Positions 21,480-33,084 of a DNA stretch of 64,000 bases are shown here, piece by piece (positions within the stretch are counted from its first letter, which is position 1; the number at the start of each line of letters is the position of its first letter). The translations under genes were made by a program, and so were the position numbers. The DNA is taken from positions 11,222,334 to 11,286,333 of the forward strand of contig JABAKD010000026.1 of the NCBI GenBank assembly GCA_012845835.1, given 5' to 3'. Origin of the DNA: Undaria pinnatifida (Eukaryota; Sar; Phaeophyceae; Laminariales; Alariaceae). The notes under the pieces are model-generated. The model saw only the letters and a program-made list of their open reading frames with translations. It did not search any database and was not told where the DNA came from.

Positions 21480-24400
21480 ACAGCCACTGCAGTTGCGGCC
21501 GTGGCTGCGCAGACAGGGGTTGCGGTTTCAGTGTCCCCCGATGCGGCGTCGGCAGCGGCGACAGGGGGCGCTCCGAACGGGCTCCCGGCTTCGGGGTATT
21601 TCGTTCAACACGCCGTTTTCAAGGTGAGACCATTTTTGTCCGGTGGACAGTTTTTTACGTTTTGTGGCCGTTTGCTGCATACTGTACAGCTGTTGTCGCC
21701 AGGGCAGTCCTCGGGATTTTTGCTGCGGGCTTTCAAGGGAAGTGGGGTTTTTTTTCCCCCGTTCCCGTGCAATTATTTTTCCGGTAGTCCCATCCAAACC
21801 TAATCCAAACAGTACCAAGTTCCCAGGGAAATGTTGATTTCCCGTTCCAAATCCAACCCCCCCCCCACATCTTCATTTCACATTCTCAACTTCATGCCCC
21901 CGCCACCCCCAATCCTGCCCCTTTTCCTTCACCCCGTCACCCGAGAGCAGGTGCCGAATATTGACGAAGAGATTAAGTTCTACACACAGGGGTTGGGAAT
22001 GAAGGTCGTGCGACAGAGGGAAGTCAACGGTGCCCGAAACGTTTTCGTGGCGTACGGAGAGGAAAGCCTCCGTGCGAAGGACGGAGGTGGGTGACGAAAG
22101 AAAAACGTGCTTTTCTTAAGAGCCCCTTCCCCCCCCCCCCCCCCCCCTCCCCTCTAACCCCCCCCCCCCCCCTCTTCCCCCGTAAATATTGGGGGGGGAA
22201 AGGCTATTCATCCGTGTATCAATAGTTCGCGTCGCCTCTTTTTCGTTACGACGGATATTTCTTGTCCCAAGAGGATATTTCTTTTCCCAGTGGACATATC
22301 CCGCCCTAGCATAAACTGTTAGTCCCAAGTTACGATTTACGCCCCAAAACCTACCGCTTTTGTTCTGTTTTCGTCTCAGCGAACAGCTTCCGCCCGTTGT
22401 TTCCTCCCAACGTACGGTTTTCGCCACACACCATAGTTTCTATTTTTCGCCCCAAGTTCCTGTCTTCGCCCCAGCTGCCCGCATACATTTGTCGTCCCAA
22501 CGTTCTAAGGCATGGTTTCCCTTTTGTAAGTCCCACAATACATTTGGTCCCAGCTCACTTTTTTTTGTTTCATCGTACATTTTTCGTCCCACGTTACAGA
22601 GTGTGTGTCCCAACAACATACGTTTTTTTTCATCCCAACGTACCCATGTGTTCCGCCTACAGGTACCGTTGCATGTTTCCATCCCAACCTAAGAAATCTC
22701 CGCCCCAGATTATCCCAGTAATCCGTCTCAAACCGTGCATGTGTCATGCCAATGTGTACCTGGTGCAGTGGGTACCCCGGTTTAAGAGCGCCCTATGAGA
22801 AGCCGGAACAGGCGCTCTTAACTACACATTTTTGCTTACTGTGGTGTACGATATATGGCTTTTAGCATGGCGGGACACGACAATTTGACCGCTCGAAAAT
22901 CCCGAATGCTCTTAAACCGGTTTCTCTTAAATCCGGGTACTGACTGTGTACTTTTTTTGTTACCCCAGCTTCCAAAGTCTTGAAACACACAGAACGCAGA
23001 TTAGTTCTAATAAGGTGCTTTTTTTTGTATCCCCTACCTGAAAATCTCGAATATTCAACATCGTCGCCTTTTCGTTTAACCCGAGTACATACTTTCGTTG
23101 CGCCAACCACCTAAATATCTACAAACCAAAAACAAATGCCAGGTTTTTTCTCTCTAGAGCTGGTGTATGACCCCAAGGCTCCAGTAGCCTACCCTTCGGG
23201 GGGCGCGTTCCAGTACCTCGGCATCACCCTCCCTTCCACCCTCGCCATGGTGGCCTATAAGACCGACGATGCGGTAAGAAGAGAAAAAAAGGCGTTTTTT
23301 TGCGATATCATACGCACTATATACGAGGGTTGGGGCGGGGGGCGGAGGGGGGGGAGGGTCCCGCTAGAAGAAGAGGTAATGCGTCTATGTTGTGGTATGA
23401 GAATGGGGATGTGAGGGGGGAGGGGGGGAAGTTCATGTGTAAGTACGGTGAAGGCGTTTTTTGTGTACTCTAGACGGAAAATAAGGACCGCTCGGTATTT
23501 CATGTTCATACAACAACTGCCCCTATTGTTGCTTCCAGGGTGGTATGTTCCACAGGCAAATAAGGGGAGGGGGGGAGGGGGGGGTGGCGAGTGGAAGAAT
23601 TAGTTTGAAACATTCCACGGCTAGCGGACGCTACGTAGATGAGACGTAATGGTGTTGGTTGTATAGTTTTTGTTGCTGATTTCGTTGGCTTTGACTTTTA
23701 GTTGGTGACTGTAGTTGGTGATTTTTTGTCTCGTCGTCAGGGCGTGCGAAGAGCGTCGGTGGAGGGTTCCGTCTTAAGCTGTGGGGGCGAGGGGGGAGGA
23801 GGGTTCGTCGATGAGGCCGACAAGGGCAGTGAATCCTGAAAATCGCAGCTGTGGGTCCCCTCGCCCCACAACATTCCTTAGGACCACGCATCGCCCTCCC
23901 CCTCCTCCCCTCCCGTTCTTCGTCTTGGCACAATAAGGACGCGAGGGCATATGGTCTTACAGACCACGATGATGATGATGATAATGATAATGATTACAGT
24001 CCCCCCCCCCTTCATGCGACTCGCCGAACACCTCACGGCGCTTCGTGCTTGGTGCACCCAATGTCTGCCCGGTCGGTGAGAACCCAACGTGCTCCGTCCC
24101 GGTATTGCAGGGATGCAAGGGTTATGGCCATACGAACACGGCTGAGCATGAAATAAGTACCCCCCCCTCCCCTCCCCTCCCCCCCTCCCCCCCCCCCCCA
24201 TGGCCGCCTTCAGGGAGGCACCGTGGTCCCTCACTGGTTCGGAACGAAGGACTTTGTTGAGGTAACGTCACCATGCGGCACAACCATAAGGGTCAAGGAG
24301 GGGAAACGGCGGGATCCGTTTTCGGTGCTTGCGTTCGGCACCCAGTACCCGGACAAAGCCACAGCCTACTTCCATGTGAGATGCCGACCGAGTGTTTTCA

Positions 24401-26065
24401 TGTGTTGTGGCTCTCTCTCTCCCCCTCTCCTGTCCTCTCTCTTCTTCTCCATCTCTCTCTCTTAGTAATCTCCGTCTCTCGCATTGAGGGAAGGGTTTAC
24501 GGGGTGCTGGAGGAGGAGGTGGGGGAGGAGGGGCGGGAGAGGGAGGATATAGGGGAGGGAGGGCGGAAGGGAGGGGGTGGAGGGGGCGTACTCATTTCTG
24601 GCTTGCCTTAGTCGTTTGATCATTGACCACGCATCCATTTCGAGACGGAGCACCGTTCCACCTCCAATATTTGGGCGCTCATTACGCTTTTTTCATATAT
24701 TACGTACAGATTACTTGCTTATCCTACCCCCGTCCTGTTTCGCCGTCTGCGGCCACCGTCTATCTCCTAGGATAGCGATCGTTTTCTCGCTACTCTCTAG
24801 TCTATTAGCACCAAACTAATCCATGTCACATACGTCTAATTTCCTCATCCCCTCCTCTAACACATCCCATTCCTTCTTGTAGGTTTCATATTCTACCAGT
24901 TGAGTCCTACTCTCTAGTGTTGTACCACACGGGCACATATGTGCAACCACGTCCTCCTCCCGACTACTGGTACATCTCTTTCTTCCTTCTGGTTGGTCCA
25001 GGTCCCCTACACGAAATCGCAGTTTCAGCTTTTTCGCGTAGTCCATTGGGCCGTGCAAGTACGTTTTCATTCCGATATCTTCCCGCAACCCCCCGTATAT
25101 CTCCAAGTGCCTCTCCTCTTTCACCTTGTTTCTTAGCGCTTGCCCTTCCCTTTCTGCTATTCTTTATTTTACGTCTGTCTTGAACCCGCCAAGCTTATCT
25201 CTGGACAGTACCTCTTCTTGGTCTCCCCCTTATCCTTCCATGTTTTCCCGACTGCGTTGTCCCATCTTATTCCAGCTCACCCTTTTGTTATTTTGTCCTA
25301 TAGAGCCCTATCAGCTATGGCTGGCAACCTCTTTCCTGGTATACTCCTTACTTCATATTGCCATTTCAACTTTCTCACTTCTCTATTTTATAAATAATTT
25401 TCAAGGACGTCAGCCGTGAGTTCGACGAATTTCAGGTCAATACTCATCTTTGCAAGCTACGTTTGTTCTAGGTGGATATAGCCCTAGTTCTGCCCTAAAT
25501 ACTGTATTACTCTCCGTACTTAAGCGTCCTAGTATATGTTGAGCTGTTGTCATCTGCACTGTTTTCAGTTGTTTTTTTAACTTCGCGGAGGGGGGTGAGG
25601 GAACAGGTTGTGGAGTGCGAGCAACGGCGACCTTTTTTTCCCGATATGGGTGTGGCACCTGGTAGCCTGGATTGGTTTACCGCTTTTTTCGTGCCCCCTG
25701 TTTTTTTCGCGCGTTCTTCAAGAAAGGGCCCGTTTCTTTGGCCTCCGTCCGCTCGCTCGACAAGAGAAGTGATGTCGCCGCATTTTGTTTTATTCTTGAA
25801 TCTCTCATGTCCTTCCCTCTCTCCCTCCCCCTCCCCTCCCCTCCCCCCCCCTCCCTCCCTCTCTCCCTCCCTCGCCCTGTCGATCGCACCCATGCACGAC
25901 GACATTTCGGTGAAAAAGGATGTACTGGGCATGAAAGATCAGGACGCAGGACTGCTCAAAATCCTCGGGCCCCTCGCTGGCGAGGCTAACCGGCTGTCGG
26001 GTTACGACAGGAGCGGAGTTTCCGTGGCGCTCAACCCGGTGAAATCAAGAATCTCGGAGGTTTGA
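21480..26065 (+). CDS. glyoxalase/VOC-superfamily protein, spliced; 5' end and last exon unresolved
   Basis: Exons read from sequence are 21480(?)-21623, 21951-22086, 23143-23273 and 24214-24375, plus a last exon that certainly covers about 25910-26065. The first four join in phase at GT-AG sites. The product has a VOC start (YFVQHAVFK|VPNIDEEIKFYTQGLGMKVV), then FFSLELVYDP, YLGITLPSTLAM and a second half with VEVTSPCGTTIRVKEG. The His of QHAV and the Glu of LELVY sit where glyoxalase I metal ligands occur. The third expected ligand (a His in the GHIAI strand) is not seen, since YLGIT stands in its place. The last exon (DVLGMKDQDAGLLKILGP) looks like the beginning of a second VOC module. It stops at TGA after SRISEV, so that module is short. 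An Ala/Ser/Thr-rich N-terminus could be a targeting sequence, but no start Met is secured. The substrate is unknown. Confidence 0.8.
22130..22192. repeat. poly-C / poly-G tracts in VOC intron 2
   Basis: Long C runs are followed by a G run just after the second exon. Such homopolymer tracts sit close to exons in the VOC and proteasome genes of this window. Confidence 0.85.
22200..22745. repeat. ~30-bp degenerate minisatellite filling VOC intron 2
   Basis: About 17 degenerate units contain TTTCGTCCCAACGTAC-like cores. Every strand reads open across it, which produces several spurious frames. Confidence 0.7.
22767..22946. mobile_element. MITE of the CAGT...ACTG family in VOC intron 2 (copy 3)
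   Basis: The left end is CAGTGGGTACCCCGGTTTAAGAG. The right end has CTCTTAAATCCGGGTACTG, its inverted counterpart. The copy is about 180 bp with no coding capacity. It shares CGG-TTTAAGAG termini with the copies at 6002, 8121 and 54480. Confidence 0.6.
23965..23999. repeat. (GAT)n / (AATGAT)n microsatellite
   Basis: A short GAT-repeat tract within the third VOC intron. Confidence 0.8.
24085..24168 (+). repeat. ~80-bp dispersed repeat, left arm around a VOC exon
   Basis: The consensus order is ACGTGCTCCGTCC, GGTATTGCAGGGATG, GGCCAT, GCATGAAATAAGTACCCCCC. It lies 46 bp before the exon at 24214-24375. An inverted copy follows that exon at 24590-24662. Further copies are at 47569, 48035 and (partial) 33680. 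Confidence 0.7.
24590..24662 (-). repeat. ~80-bp dispersed repeat, right (inverted) arm
   Basis: The complement reads GGTGCTCCGTCTCGAAATGG, ATGCGTGGTCAATGATC, ACGACTAAGGC and AATGAGTACGCCCCC. This is the same repeat as 24085-24168 in opposite orientation, with its C-rich end again facing the exon. Confidence 0.7.
25405..25470 (-). repeat. MSFDEIF-family end, reverse copy (diverged)
   Basis: The minus strand reads GTAGCTTGCAAAGATGAGTA followed by a diverged TTCGTCGAACTCACGGCTGA block. It lies in the last VOC intron. It pairs by position with the forward end at 26258-26345. Confidence 0.55.
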
Positions 26066-26172
26066 TTAGTCCAACTGCTTTCTGTTTTTGGTGCACACTT
26101 AGCCCTGTCGGTTTCATGTGCTGGTAATAAATATGAACGAGTTTGGTTTGTGCGTGTCAAGCAGGTGTTTGC

Positions 26173-26232
26173 TACAGACCATGTTTTTTTTTCGAACGAG
26201 GAGTGTCCGTGGCTCTCAAATGGGTGGGCTCA
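26173..26232 (+). pseudogene. relic copy of the end of the last VOC exon
   Basis: CGAACGAGGAGTGTCCGTGG, CTCTCAAATGGGTGGG, CTCAAGAGGTTTGAT parallels CGACAGGAGCGGAGTTTCCG, TGGCGCTCAACCCGGTG, AAATCAAGAATCTCGGAGGTTTGAT at about 26004-26064. The relic includes the stop codon position and lies about 110 bp downstream of the real exon. It is not coding. Confidence 0.6.
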
Positions 26233-26257
26233 AGAGGTTTGATCATATATTTCAAAG

Positions 26258-26345
26258 TACAGTAGCACGAGTACGATCGGAGCACCACACGCAGCTTGCA
26301 AAGATGAATTTTGACCAAATCCTCGAGTCTCACTGCTAAAGGGTG
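26258..26345 (+). repeat. MSFDEIF-family end, forward copy
   Basis: GTACGATCGGAGCACCACAC, GCAGCTTGCAAAG, then ATGAATTTTGACCAAATC and CTCGAGTCTCACTGC. Encoded start MNFDQIL, a diverged form of the family peptide. Confidence 0.7.
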
Positions 26346-27244
26346 TTTAGTGTTCCATCTATAAAAGAGGGCTTCGCCGACGGCCTAGTAAAGACCGCCA
26401 ACGGAGCTAAGGCCTACAGTCTTAACAGTTCACGAAAGCTAACTGCAGAGAGCACTTTTCGTTGCCAAGGGCCCGTACAAAGTTCTCGATAAATCTCTGA
26501 CGCAATGAATAACCATCGAAAGAACGATACGAGATAAGTGAAAAAGAAGTTTGAAAGTCAAGAAGCGGCAGTGCCATCGACCCGTTGGACGCCGGCTGAC
26601 CGGCGCTGATGAACGCCGATACTGTACGTAGATTAATCCCTGACGGAACTGATTGTTATCGAAAGATAGAGCGTCGAACGGAGCAGTGGCTCTACGGCCA
26701 TGCCATGACAATGGAACCCATCCACATCAACTGACTTGCGCGGACCGACAAAAAACAGACAAGATGAAGACGAAAAAATCGAAGGCACTTCCGTGTGATC
26801 GGTGGCCGCCAAGCCGAGCACGTACATGCGATGACAAGATTGGTGACGTTGTTTGGCGCCCAACTTTTCATCGTCCGGGCGCGTACACTTTCGACTCTGA
26901 ATCCAACGACCACACGGAAGAGTGGGTGCATTTCTGGCGATTTTTGATCGCTCGACCCAGTCAAACGCCGGACGCAACGAAAATTTCTGCAGCGGCATCG
27001 GCAACTGCCGCAGCAGCCTCGTATCATGCCTTTGGATAGTAGAGCGTCCCTAACCTCCCCTTCTAAGCTGTTGGAAGGTTGTGCTATGTGCTATACAGGG
27101 TTCTCCAGTAAGACGCGTGCAAAGGTTGGGGGGTGATAGTTGTTACCGCTTCTCGCCCAACCGTCGTATATATAGATATGTGTTCCCGCGCGTGGATTTT
27201 TCGTGGAGGTCATACTAGTCAACCGAGATCATGGATAGTTGATA

Positions 27245-27330
27245 TCATAATTGAAAGGCACTCCAGCGGTGAGATCGAAGATTTCGTCGAAGCTCATTTT
27301 TGCAAGCTGTGTATGACATATTGTGCAATA
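27245..27330 (-). repeat. MSFDEIF-family end, reverse copy
   Basis: The minus strand reads ACAGCTTGCAAAAATGAGCT, TCGACGAAATCTTCGATC, CACCGCTGGAGTGCC. The short frame reads MSFDEIFDLTAGV when the first Met is taken at the family position. It lies in the first unit of the 1.58-kb array. Confidence 0.75.
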
Positions 27331-28114
27331 TGGTATATACTGTTGTGGTCGTGTGTGTTCCCTGAATCGTTTTACCGTTCCGGCCGATGCAATACCTTGC
27401 CCACGGGCAAGTATGACTGCCGCCATCCCAAGGTTCTTCTATTCCTAGGCAAGGCAGCCCTCTCACCACCACTCCTACTCTCGTCCGTGCGATCCGCCGT
27501 ATACGATCGGACGGAAACTTGGCGCGTACTCCAAGCTACCCAGACAGCGATGATAAGTGCTACAGACGCAAGTCGAACCCGGGGCCATCACCATACTGAC
27601 GTCGGGTAAGGCTGGCGCCCGTGACGGTTCACTGTGTTGCTCTTGAGCTTAAACGTTAACTGGGCAGAATAAGGGCCACATTCCCCGATGTTAATCCTCG
27701 GCCACCACCCCCCGAAAACGAAGTGGGTTCTGCTACCCCGCGCCCCTCTGACGAGGACAACGCGGTCCCGTCGGCATCATTGCCGGCAACAACGAGCGAG
27801 CCGACCGGGAGTCGCCGTCAAACGCGTACACAATAGCAGGTCAGGCCGAATTGGAGCCTTGCACGAAGTTGGATGGCGTTTCAAAGAGTATGCGGTAGCG
27901 AAACATGTGTGACGTCGCTTTGCTTGGTCAACAATGACCTCGGGGACAGAGATAATCTCTGTCAAGAATACGAACTAGCTATTCTCTGCCCCTGTAGATG
28001 CAGGCAACACCGTGTGGACCATCGCCGCGACAGCAAACCCATCTGTTGTGCTGAGCCCGGGAATAGAGAGCAAGATGTCACATGTCTTCATAGAGTAATG
28101 CATCTGTAGAAACG

Positions 28115-28240
28115 CGCGACGGAAGTATCACGCAGCTTGCAAAGATGAGTGCCGACCCTTGAATGTATCGCAACTCACAGCTGCAGATTACAAAGATGAG
28201 TACCGACCCTTGAGTCGATCGAGCTAACAGCTGGCGCATT
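28115..28240 (+). repeat. MSFDEIF-family end, forward, duplicated in tandem
   Basis: Two successive diverged ends: CACGCAGCTTGCAAAGATGA..CTCACAGCTGCAG, and after about 50 bp TTACAAAGATGAG..TAACAGCTGGCG. The short frame is degenerate. Confidence 0.6.
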
Positions 28241-30894
28241 TGAAACATATGTCTTCAAGCTCTCCTGGCTCCTCACCATAACGTCTTCGGTCCCTCCCCC
28301 GTTGCACGGAGATGCTAAGGCAGTCACCATTACCGCCACAGCTTTGCGTGGCGTCCCGTCTTTGACTACGGCGAGCGATCAGAATGATGTGCCTGAAGTA
28401 CTCACATTTTCGAGTGATCGTTGGCCTCAAAGCCGAGCGCGTACGTCCGAACGATGGCAAGTTGGGCGACAAAGAAAAAATGTCGCCCAATTAGTCATCG
28501 TTGGGATGCGCCCCTTCAGCTGTGAGGACAGCAATCACACGCATGTGCAATCGATCGATCGCTCAACTCAGTCAAAAGCAGGACAGCACGTAAAACTGCA
28601 TGGGTAACGACGACTGCCGAAACATCCCCGGTACCATGCCTTTGAATACTGACGAGCCAGCAACTTGTCTCCGTCTCGGTCTGAAAGGTTCGAACGCCGT
28701 ACTGTGCCTGCCAGTGATACATACTTATGCAACCATCGGAGGTGTGGTTCGCGGGTTCTCGCCCAACCATTGTATGGGTATGTCTTCCCGCGCGAAGATC
28801 TTCCGTGTCGTTCATACCATTTCACCGAGGTCACGGGTATTCATATGATATGCTATCTGCAGCTGTGTTCGTTTTTGGTCGAGAATCATTTTGCTGTTGC
28901 GATCGATGCACTACGTTACCCGTGGGAAACTAATGACAGTAGACACTACGAGTTATGCATAATAGTACTGCAGACAAGACATCCCTCTCGCCACACTCAT
29001 ACGCTCGCCCGTACGACGAGCCGTGTATGATCAGACGAAAGGCTGGCGCGTACTCCGCGCTACCCAGACAAGGAAGAGGAGTGCTACAGACATGAGTCGA
29101 ACTGGGGTTCATCCCTGTATATCGAGTAAGGCCTGCGCCCGTGGCAACCCGCTTTGTTGCTCTTGCCCTCAAAGCGTTTTCGAGATAGTGAAGGACAAAA
29201 GGTCAGGGATCGCAAGCCTCGACCCTGATCCTCCGCCGCCACCAGCCGAAGACAAGGTCGGTCTTGGTACCCCGCGCTCGGCTGACGAAGAGGACGCAGA
29301 TCCACACCCCACCACCGACAACAAGGAGGGTACCGACCCCGGGTCGTTGTCAAATGCGTATGATACCCGATGGCGGGATAGGCTCAGCTCGGGCCTTGTG
29401 TAAAGTTCTATGGGTTTTCAAATACACACAATAGCGAAACGCACGTGAGTTCGCTTGCTGTATCAACGGCAGTCTCTGGAATAGAGAGATCAACACTACC
29501 AGGGAAAATACTTAGCTCTTCTCTTTTTCTGTAGATGTAAACGCCGCCGTGTCAAACATCACGGCGGCAGCAAACTCGTATTTCGTGCTGATGCTTGACG
29601 GTAGCGAAGTAAACGGCTTACAGCTCTCCTTCCTCATCACTGCATTTTCTTATAGCCTTCCTATAGCTTCGTCGGTCACTCGCTCGTCATGCCGGGATGT
29701 TACGGCAGGTGCCGTTACCGCTGCAAATTTGCGTGGTGTCCCGCTGTTGGCCGGTTCGAGCGATCAAATTTTGTCCGAGAGACTCCTGCATCTCCGCGTG
29801 ACTACTGGCCTCAAAGCGGACGGTGTACGTCCGAACGATGAGAAGATGGGCGATATGTTGTCGTCCAGCTTGTCCTCGTGGGGATGCTCATCTTCAGCTT
29901 TGACGACAGCGATCACACGGAATTGCACGCGTTTTTTTAACGCATTTTGCTCGCTCGACCTAGCCACGGGCCAGACGGCAATATGCAAGAGCATTTCAGG
30001 CATATGACAAGTTTTGGCGACACCTTGGCGCGCAGCTTCCCGTCGCTCGTGCGTAATATCTCGACACCGAAGCTAACGGCCACTCGGAAATTGGATGTAT
30101 TCCTGATGCATCCTGATCGTTCGACCATGTCGAGGGTGGGACGCTGCGCAAATTAGCAGGGGTAAAGGCAACAGCGGCAACATCTTTGTACAAATGCCGT
30201 TGAGCAGCAACGAGCCTGGAACATTGCCCCCTCTTGCAGCATTCAATCGCTGTACTAATGTACTGTAAGGTTCTCCAGTGTTTTCGCGTGTGATTGTTCA
30301 AGGACGATGTTTCTCGTGATATTTGTGGTAGAGATATATCTTCCCGAGCGGGAATCTTCCGTGGCGGTCATTTCCAGTTCACCGAGATATAATCGATGCT
30401 TTGTAGATTATTGTACTGCTGTGGTCGTGTGTATTGCAAAATGTTAGTGCTGCTGCCGTCGATTAAACGTTTTGCCCTTGGGCAAGCAATGGCCTGACGA
30501 CATTCCAGCGCCCGTCGAATACTAGGTAAGCCTAACGTCTCGCCATGCTCATACCCTTCTTCGTGCGATCTGCCGTGTTTTATTGGACGAAATTATGGAT
30601 TGTACTCAGCGCTGTCCTGCAGACGCAAGCCGAACCAGGGGTCATCCCCGTGGACGTGTGGGAAACAAACACACATGCTTGCGTTATGTGCTCAGATGAT
30701 GGTTCATTATTTTCAGTTCGTTCTTGAGCCACTCGCCCCTACTGTAGGCACATGCCGGAAGGACACCTTGTCCTCAACAGCTATTTACGAAAACTGTCAG
30801 TGATGTTGACCTATTTCGTTGATACTGGTTTTCGTTTTTCTTCTCTTCTGTCTTAATGTATTAAACCTGCTTTTGGTCTGTATGTATTGCTTTT

Positions 30895-31085
30895 TTGTTT
30901 ACGTCGCTGCTTGCTCGAAACCGTGCTGGTTGCTCCCAGGGGGGAAGTTTTGGTAAGTTGGCGGTCTTGACGAACGACACGAAGGCTCTAGCGGGGAAGG
31001 TGACGGCGAGCGGGGGGACGAAGAACGGCACCGGAGGGGAGGTTCTTTTCGCCGGAGAGGTGCCGGGCATCGGGACAAAGGCAAG
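30895..31085 (+). CDS. possible exon of an unrecognised protein
   Basis: The frame contains FGKLAVLTNDTKALAGKV, then TASGGTKNGTGGEVLFAGEV and PGIGTK. A plausible acceptor (TTGCTCCCAG) precedes GGGGGAAG. It may end at GGGACAAAG|GCAAGA, which would be a GC donor. The composition is balanced and unlike the surrounding repeats. No family is recognised and the other exons are uncertain. Confidence 0.35.
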
Positions 31086-31717
31086 AAAGACTTGTACACG
31101 TCGGAGCTACTGCTACTGTACGATCACAACCAGCGGTTGCCTTTGTTTCGTATTAATAGTATGCGTGAGACATCCCTCGCTAGGGGTGCGGCAGATTCTA
31201 AGAAGTTTATGAGCTCCTAACAGAAAGAGCGCATTATCTCACCGGAAACATTACCTCGAAGAAGCTCATTCGCGTAGTCCGGCCAACCCTTCTATGCGCT
31301 AGTCCTGAAACATGTATGCTCTTTGAATTATCGTAATAACCGATAATTCCACACTCGAGGAGCTCAGCCGGCCAGAAGGTCACAAACGGTTGACCTCCAA
31401 AAGTGCGAACCCTACCGTGGGATGAGTCGCGTGTATGCTCCCTCGATACGTTAACACTTAGCGTCATTTTTTATTAACTAATTTCCTGCAATAGTTGTCC
31501 AACTCTACTGCCAGCATTTTGAACCTAATACAGGGCGGTAGTTATGAACGGTTTGACATCCGCGGCAGCAGCGAGGGCAGCGGTATTTTTAAATTGTTAC
31601 TCCTTAAAAAAAAACGTTTCTTGCGGGGCGTGTCGGCACGGCCCGGCCTCTATATCGTGTGGAAACCCCAGCGGAGCAAATAGGATGTGCCGCCTGGTGA
31701 AGTAATACACTTCGGTC

Positions 31718-31937
31718 GTGTGGATTTGGCTGAAACGTCGGCCTCATTATTGCTTGTCTGTGCCCCTTGAAACCACTGACAACACCCATTTGTGTGTAAT
31801 ACCCCCTCTCCCCGACGGAATCTGCCTCACGTGGTTGTTGTTCGACCAGGTTGCTAACACAATCGATTTCGAGGGGCGAGGGGTGGTGTTCGTCGACTAC
31901 GAGGATTTTGAAGGGGAGATGAAGCCACGCGAGTAGA
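31718..31937 (+). CDS. possible terminal exon of an unrecognised protein
   Basis: The frame ends GRGVVFVDYEDFEGEMKPRE and a TAG stop. Acidic and aromatic composition makes a real C-terminus plausible, perhaps of the same gene as 30895-31085. A longer opposite-strand frame over 31604-31981 competes with it, so this is weak. Confidence 0.25.
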
Positions 31938-32109
31938 TGGAAAGGTGTGAAGAATTTAAAATATCGAAAGAGCCGGAGCACGCCAGCAGGCCATAAGCAG
32001 CGAGCGGAAGTGCGGGTCGTCGTGATGTAGCCCCGCGCAGTCGTGTTTGTCGTTAGCCTGACAATCGCGACACGGTTGGCGGCCCCAAGGAATCATGAAC
32101 TCCGGCCCC

Positions 32110-32535
32110 GGGTGGTCCTGCACGGTGTTTTCCGTGCAAGTCGGCATTTGCCGTACAGTACGTGTGTTTGCCGTGCAGTTTGGGGTAGGCCGTATAGTGT
32201 ACGGTTTCACCGTACGGTGTTCATCGCACAGTACGGCAATTGCCGTGCGATATGGTTTTGCCGTACAGTTCGGTGTTTTCCTTACAGTACGGTATTTATC
32301 CTAGCGTACAGTACAGTGCGCTGTTTATCGTACAGAGCGGTTTTATCGCGCGGTGTGGTGTTTTCCGGACAGTACGGGGGGTTCCAATGCAGTACGGTGT
32401 TTGCCGTACAGTACATTGTCGTAAAGTGTGACCTTTTCCATATAGCACGATAATTACCGTGCAGTACAGTGTTTTGCCGTACAATACAATATTACTCGCA
32501 TAGTTCGACGCTTGTCGTACAGTACGGTGTCAACA
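32110..32535. repeat. CCGTACAGTACGG palindromic minisatellite
   Basis: About 18-20 degenerate units of roughly 20-24 bp with GCCGTACAGTACGGTGTTT as the core. CGTACAGTACG is itself an odd palindrome, so the array can fold into many hairpins. Frames through it are Val/Tyr/Arg repeats and not genes. Confidence 0.85.
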
Positions 32536-33084
32536 CGAGGTGACGGCACACAGAACATTAGGACTGGCCAAGCTTTGCCATAGGAGCTGGGCCGCTGAGA
32601 CAGGAGGTGTTGGCTCAGGGATCAGAGCACGGGTGGCAATTAGTCCGTCGCACGCCAACCGTTGAACTAAGAATAGCAGAGACCTGGTGACGTGTTCATC
32701 GTAAGGGGCAACTTCTGGCGTTGACTGGAGCATTTTGAAGGTTGAGATCGACGTAAAAGGCAGTCTCACTTGGGAAGTCTTGGTTCAATTTTTGTCATTT
32801 TTCCGTGCACATCCTTCCAAGGTATCCACCTGGTAGAGGCGTTATGCTGGTTGCTTTCCCTGGAATTTGGAGCGCACACATCATTTTGCTGTAAATCAAG
32901 TATTTTCGTCGACGTCGCGTGCATGATTTTTTGCTCCGCACACAGTCTAAGGTACATGTAGATCCCTTTAACGACAATCCCTGACGAACTTGCTTCTAAC
33001 AATTGGTCTTCCGCAGACATCCGTTGTGTTCATGTACTCTTATACTAGGATTCCACGGAGGCGTTTCTTTTACGGTGAACCTGG

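Larger units (their letters stand above)
26640..30750. repeat. ~1.58-kb tandem array, about three diverged copies
   Basis: The landmark CTTCCCGCGCG / GTTCCCGCGCG with TCTCGCCCAACC occurs at about 27155-27190 and 28757-28795, and a diverged form occurs at about 30330. TACCCAGACA..GA with a GTCGAAC word recurs at about 27538, 29060 and 30610. The block starting ATCCTCGGCCACCACC at about 27692 recurs at about 29228. Each unit also contains an internal inverted pair of about 100 bp (GGCCTCAAAGC.GA..GTACGTCCGAACGATG and its complement). A splice-like TTTTCTGTAG|ATGTAAACG recurs, so the array may derive from a duplicated gene, but no protein family is recognisable. Confidence 0.65.

Noticed and set aside
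32110-32535. CRISPR array
   Set aside because: Units are degenerate, palindromic and contiguous without unique spacers, and the context is eukaryotic.
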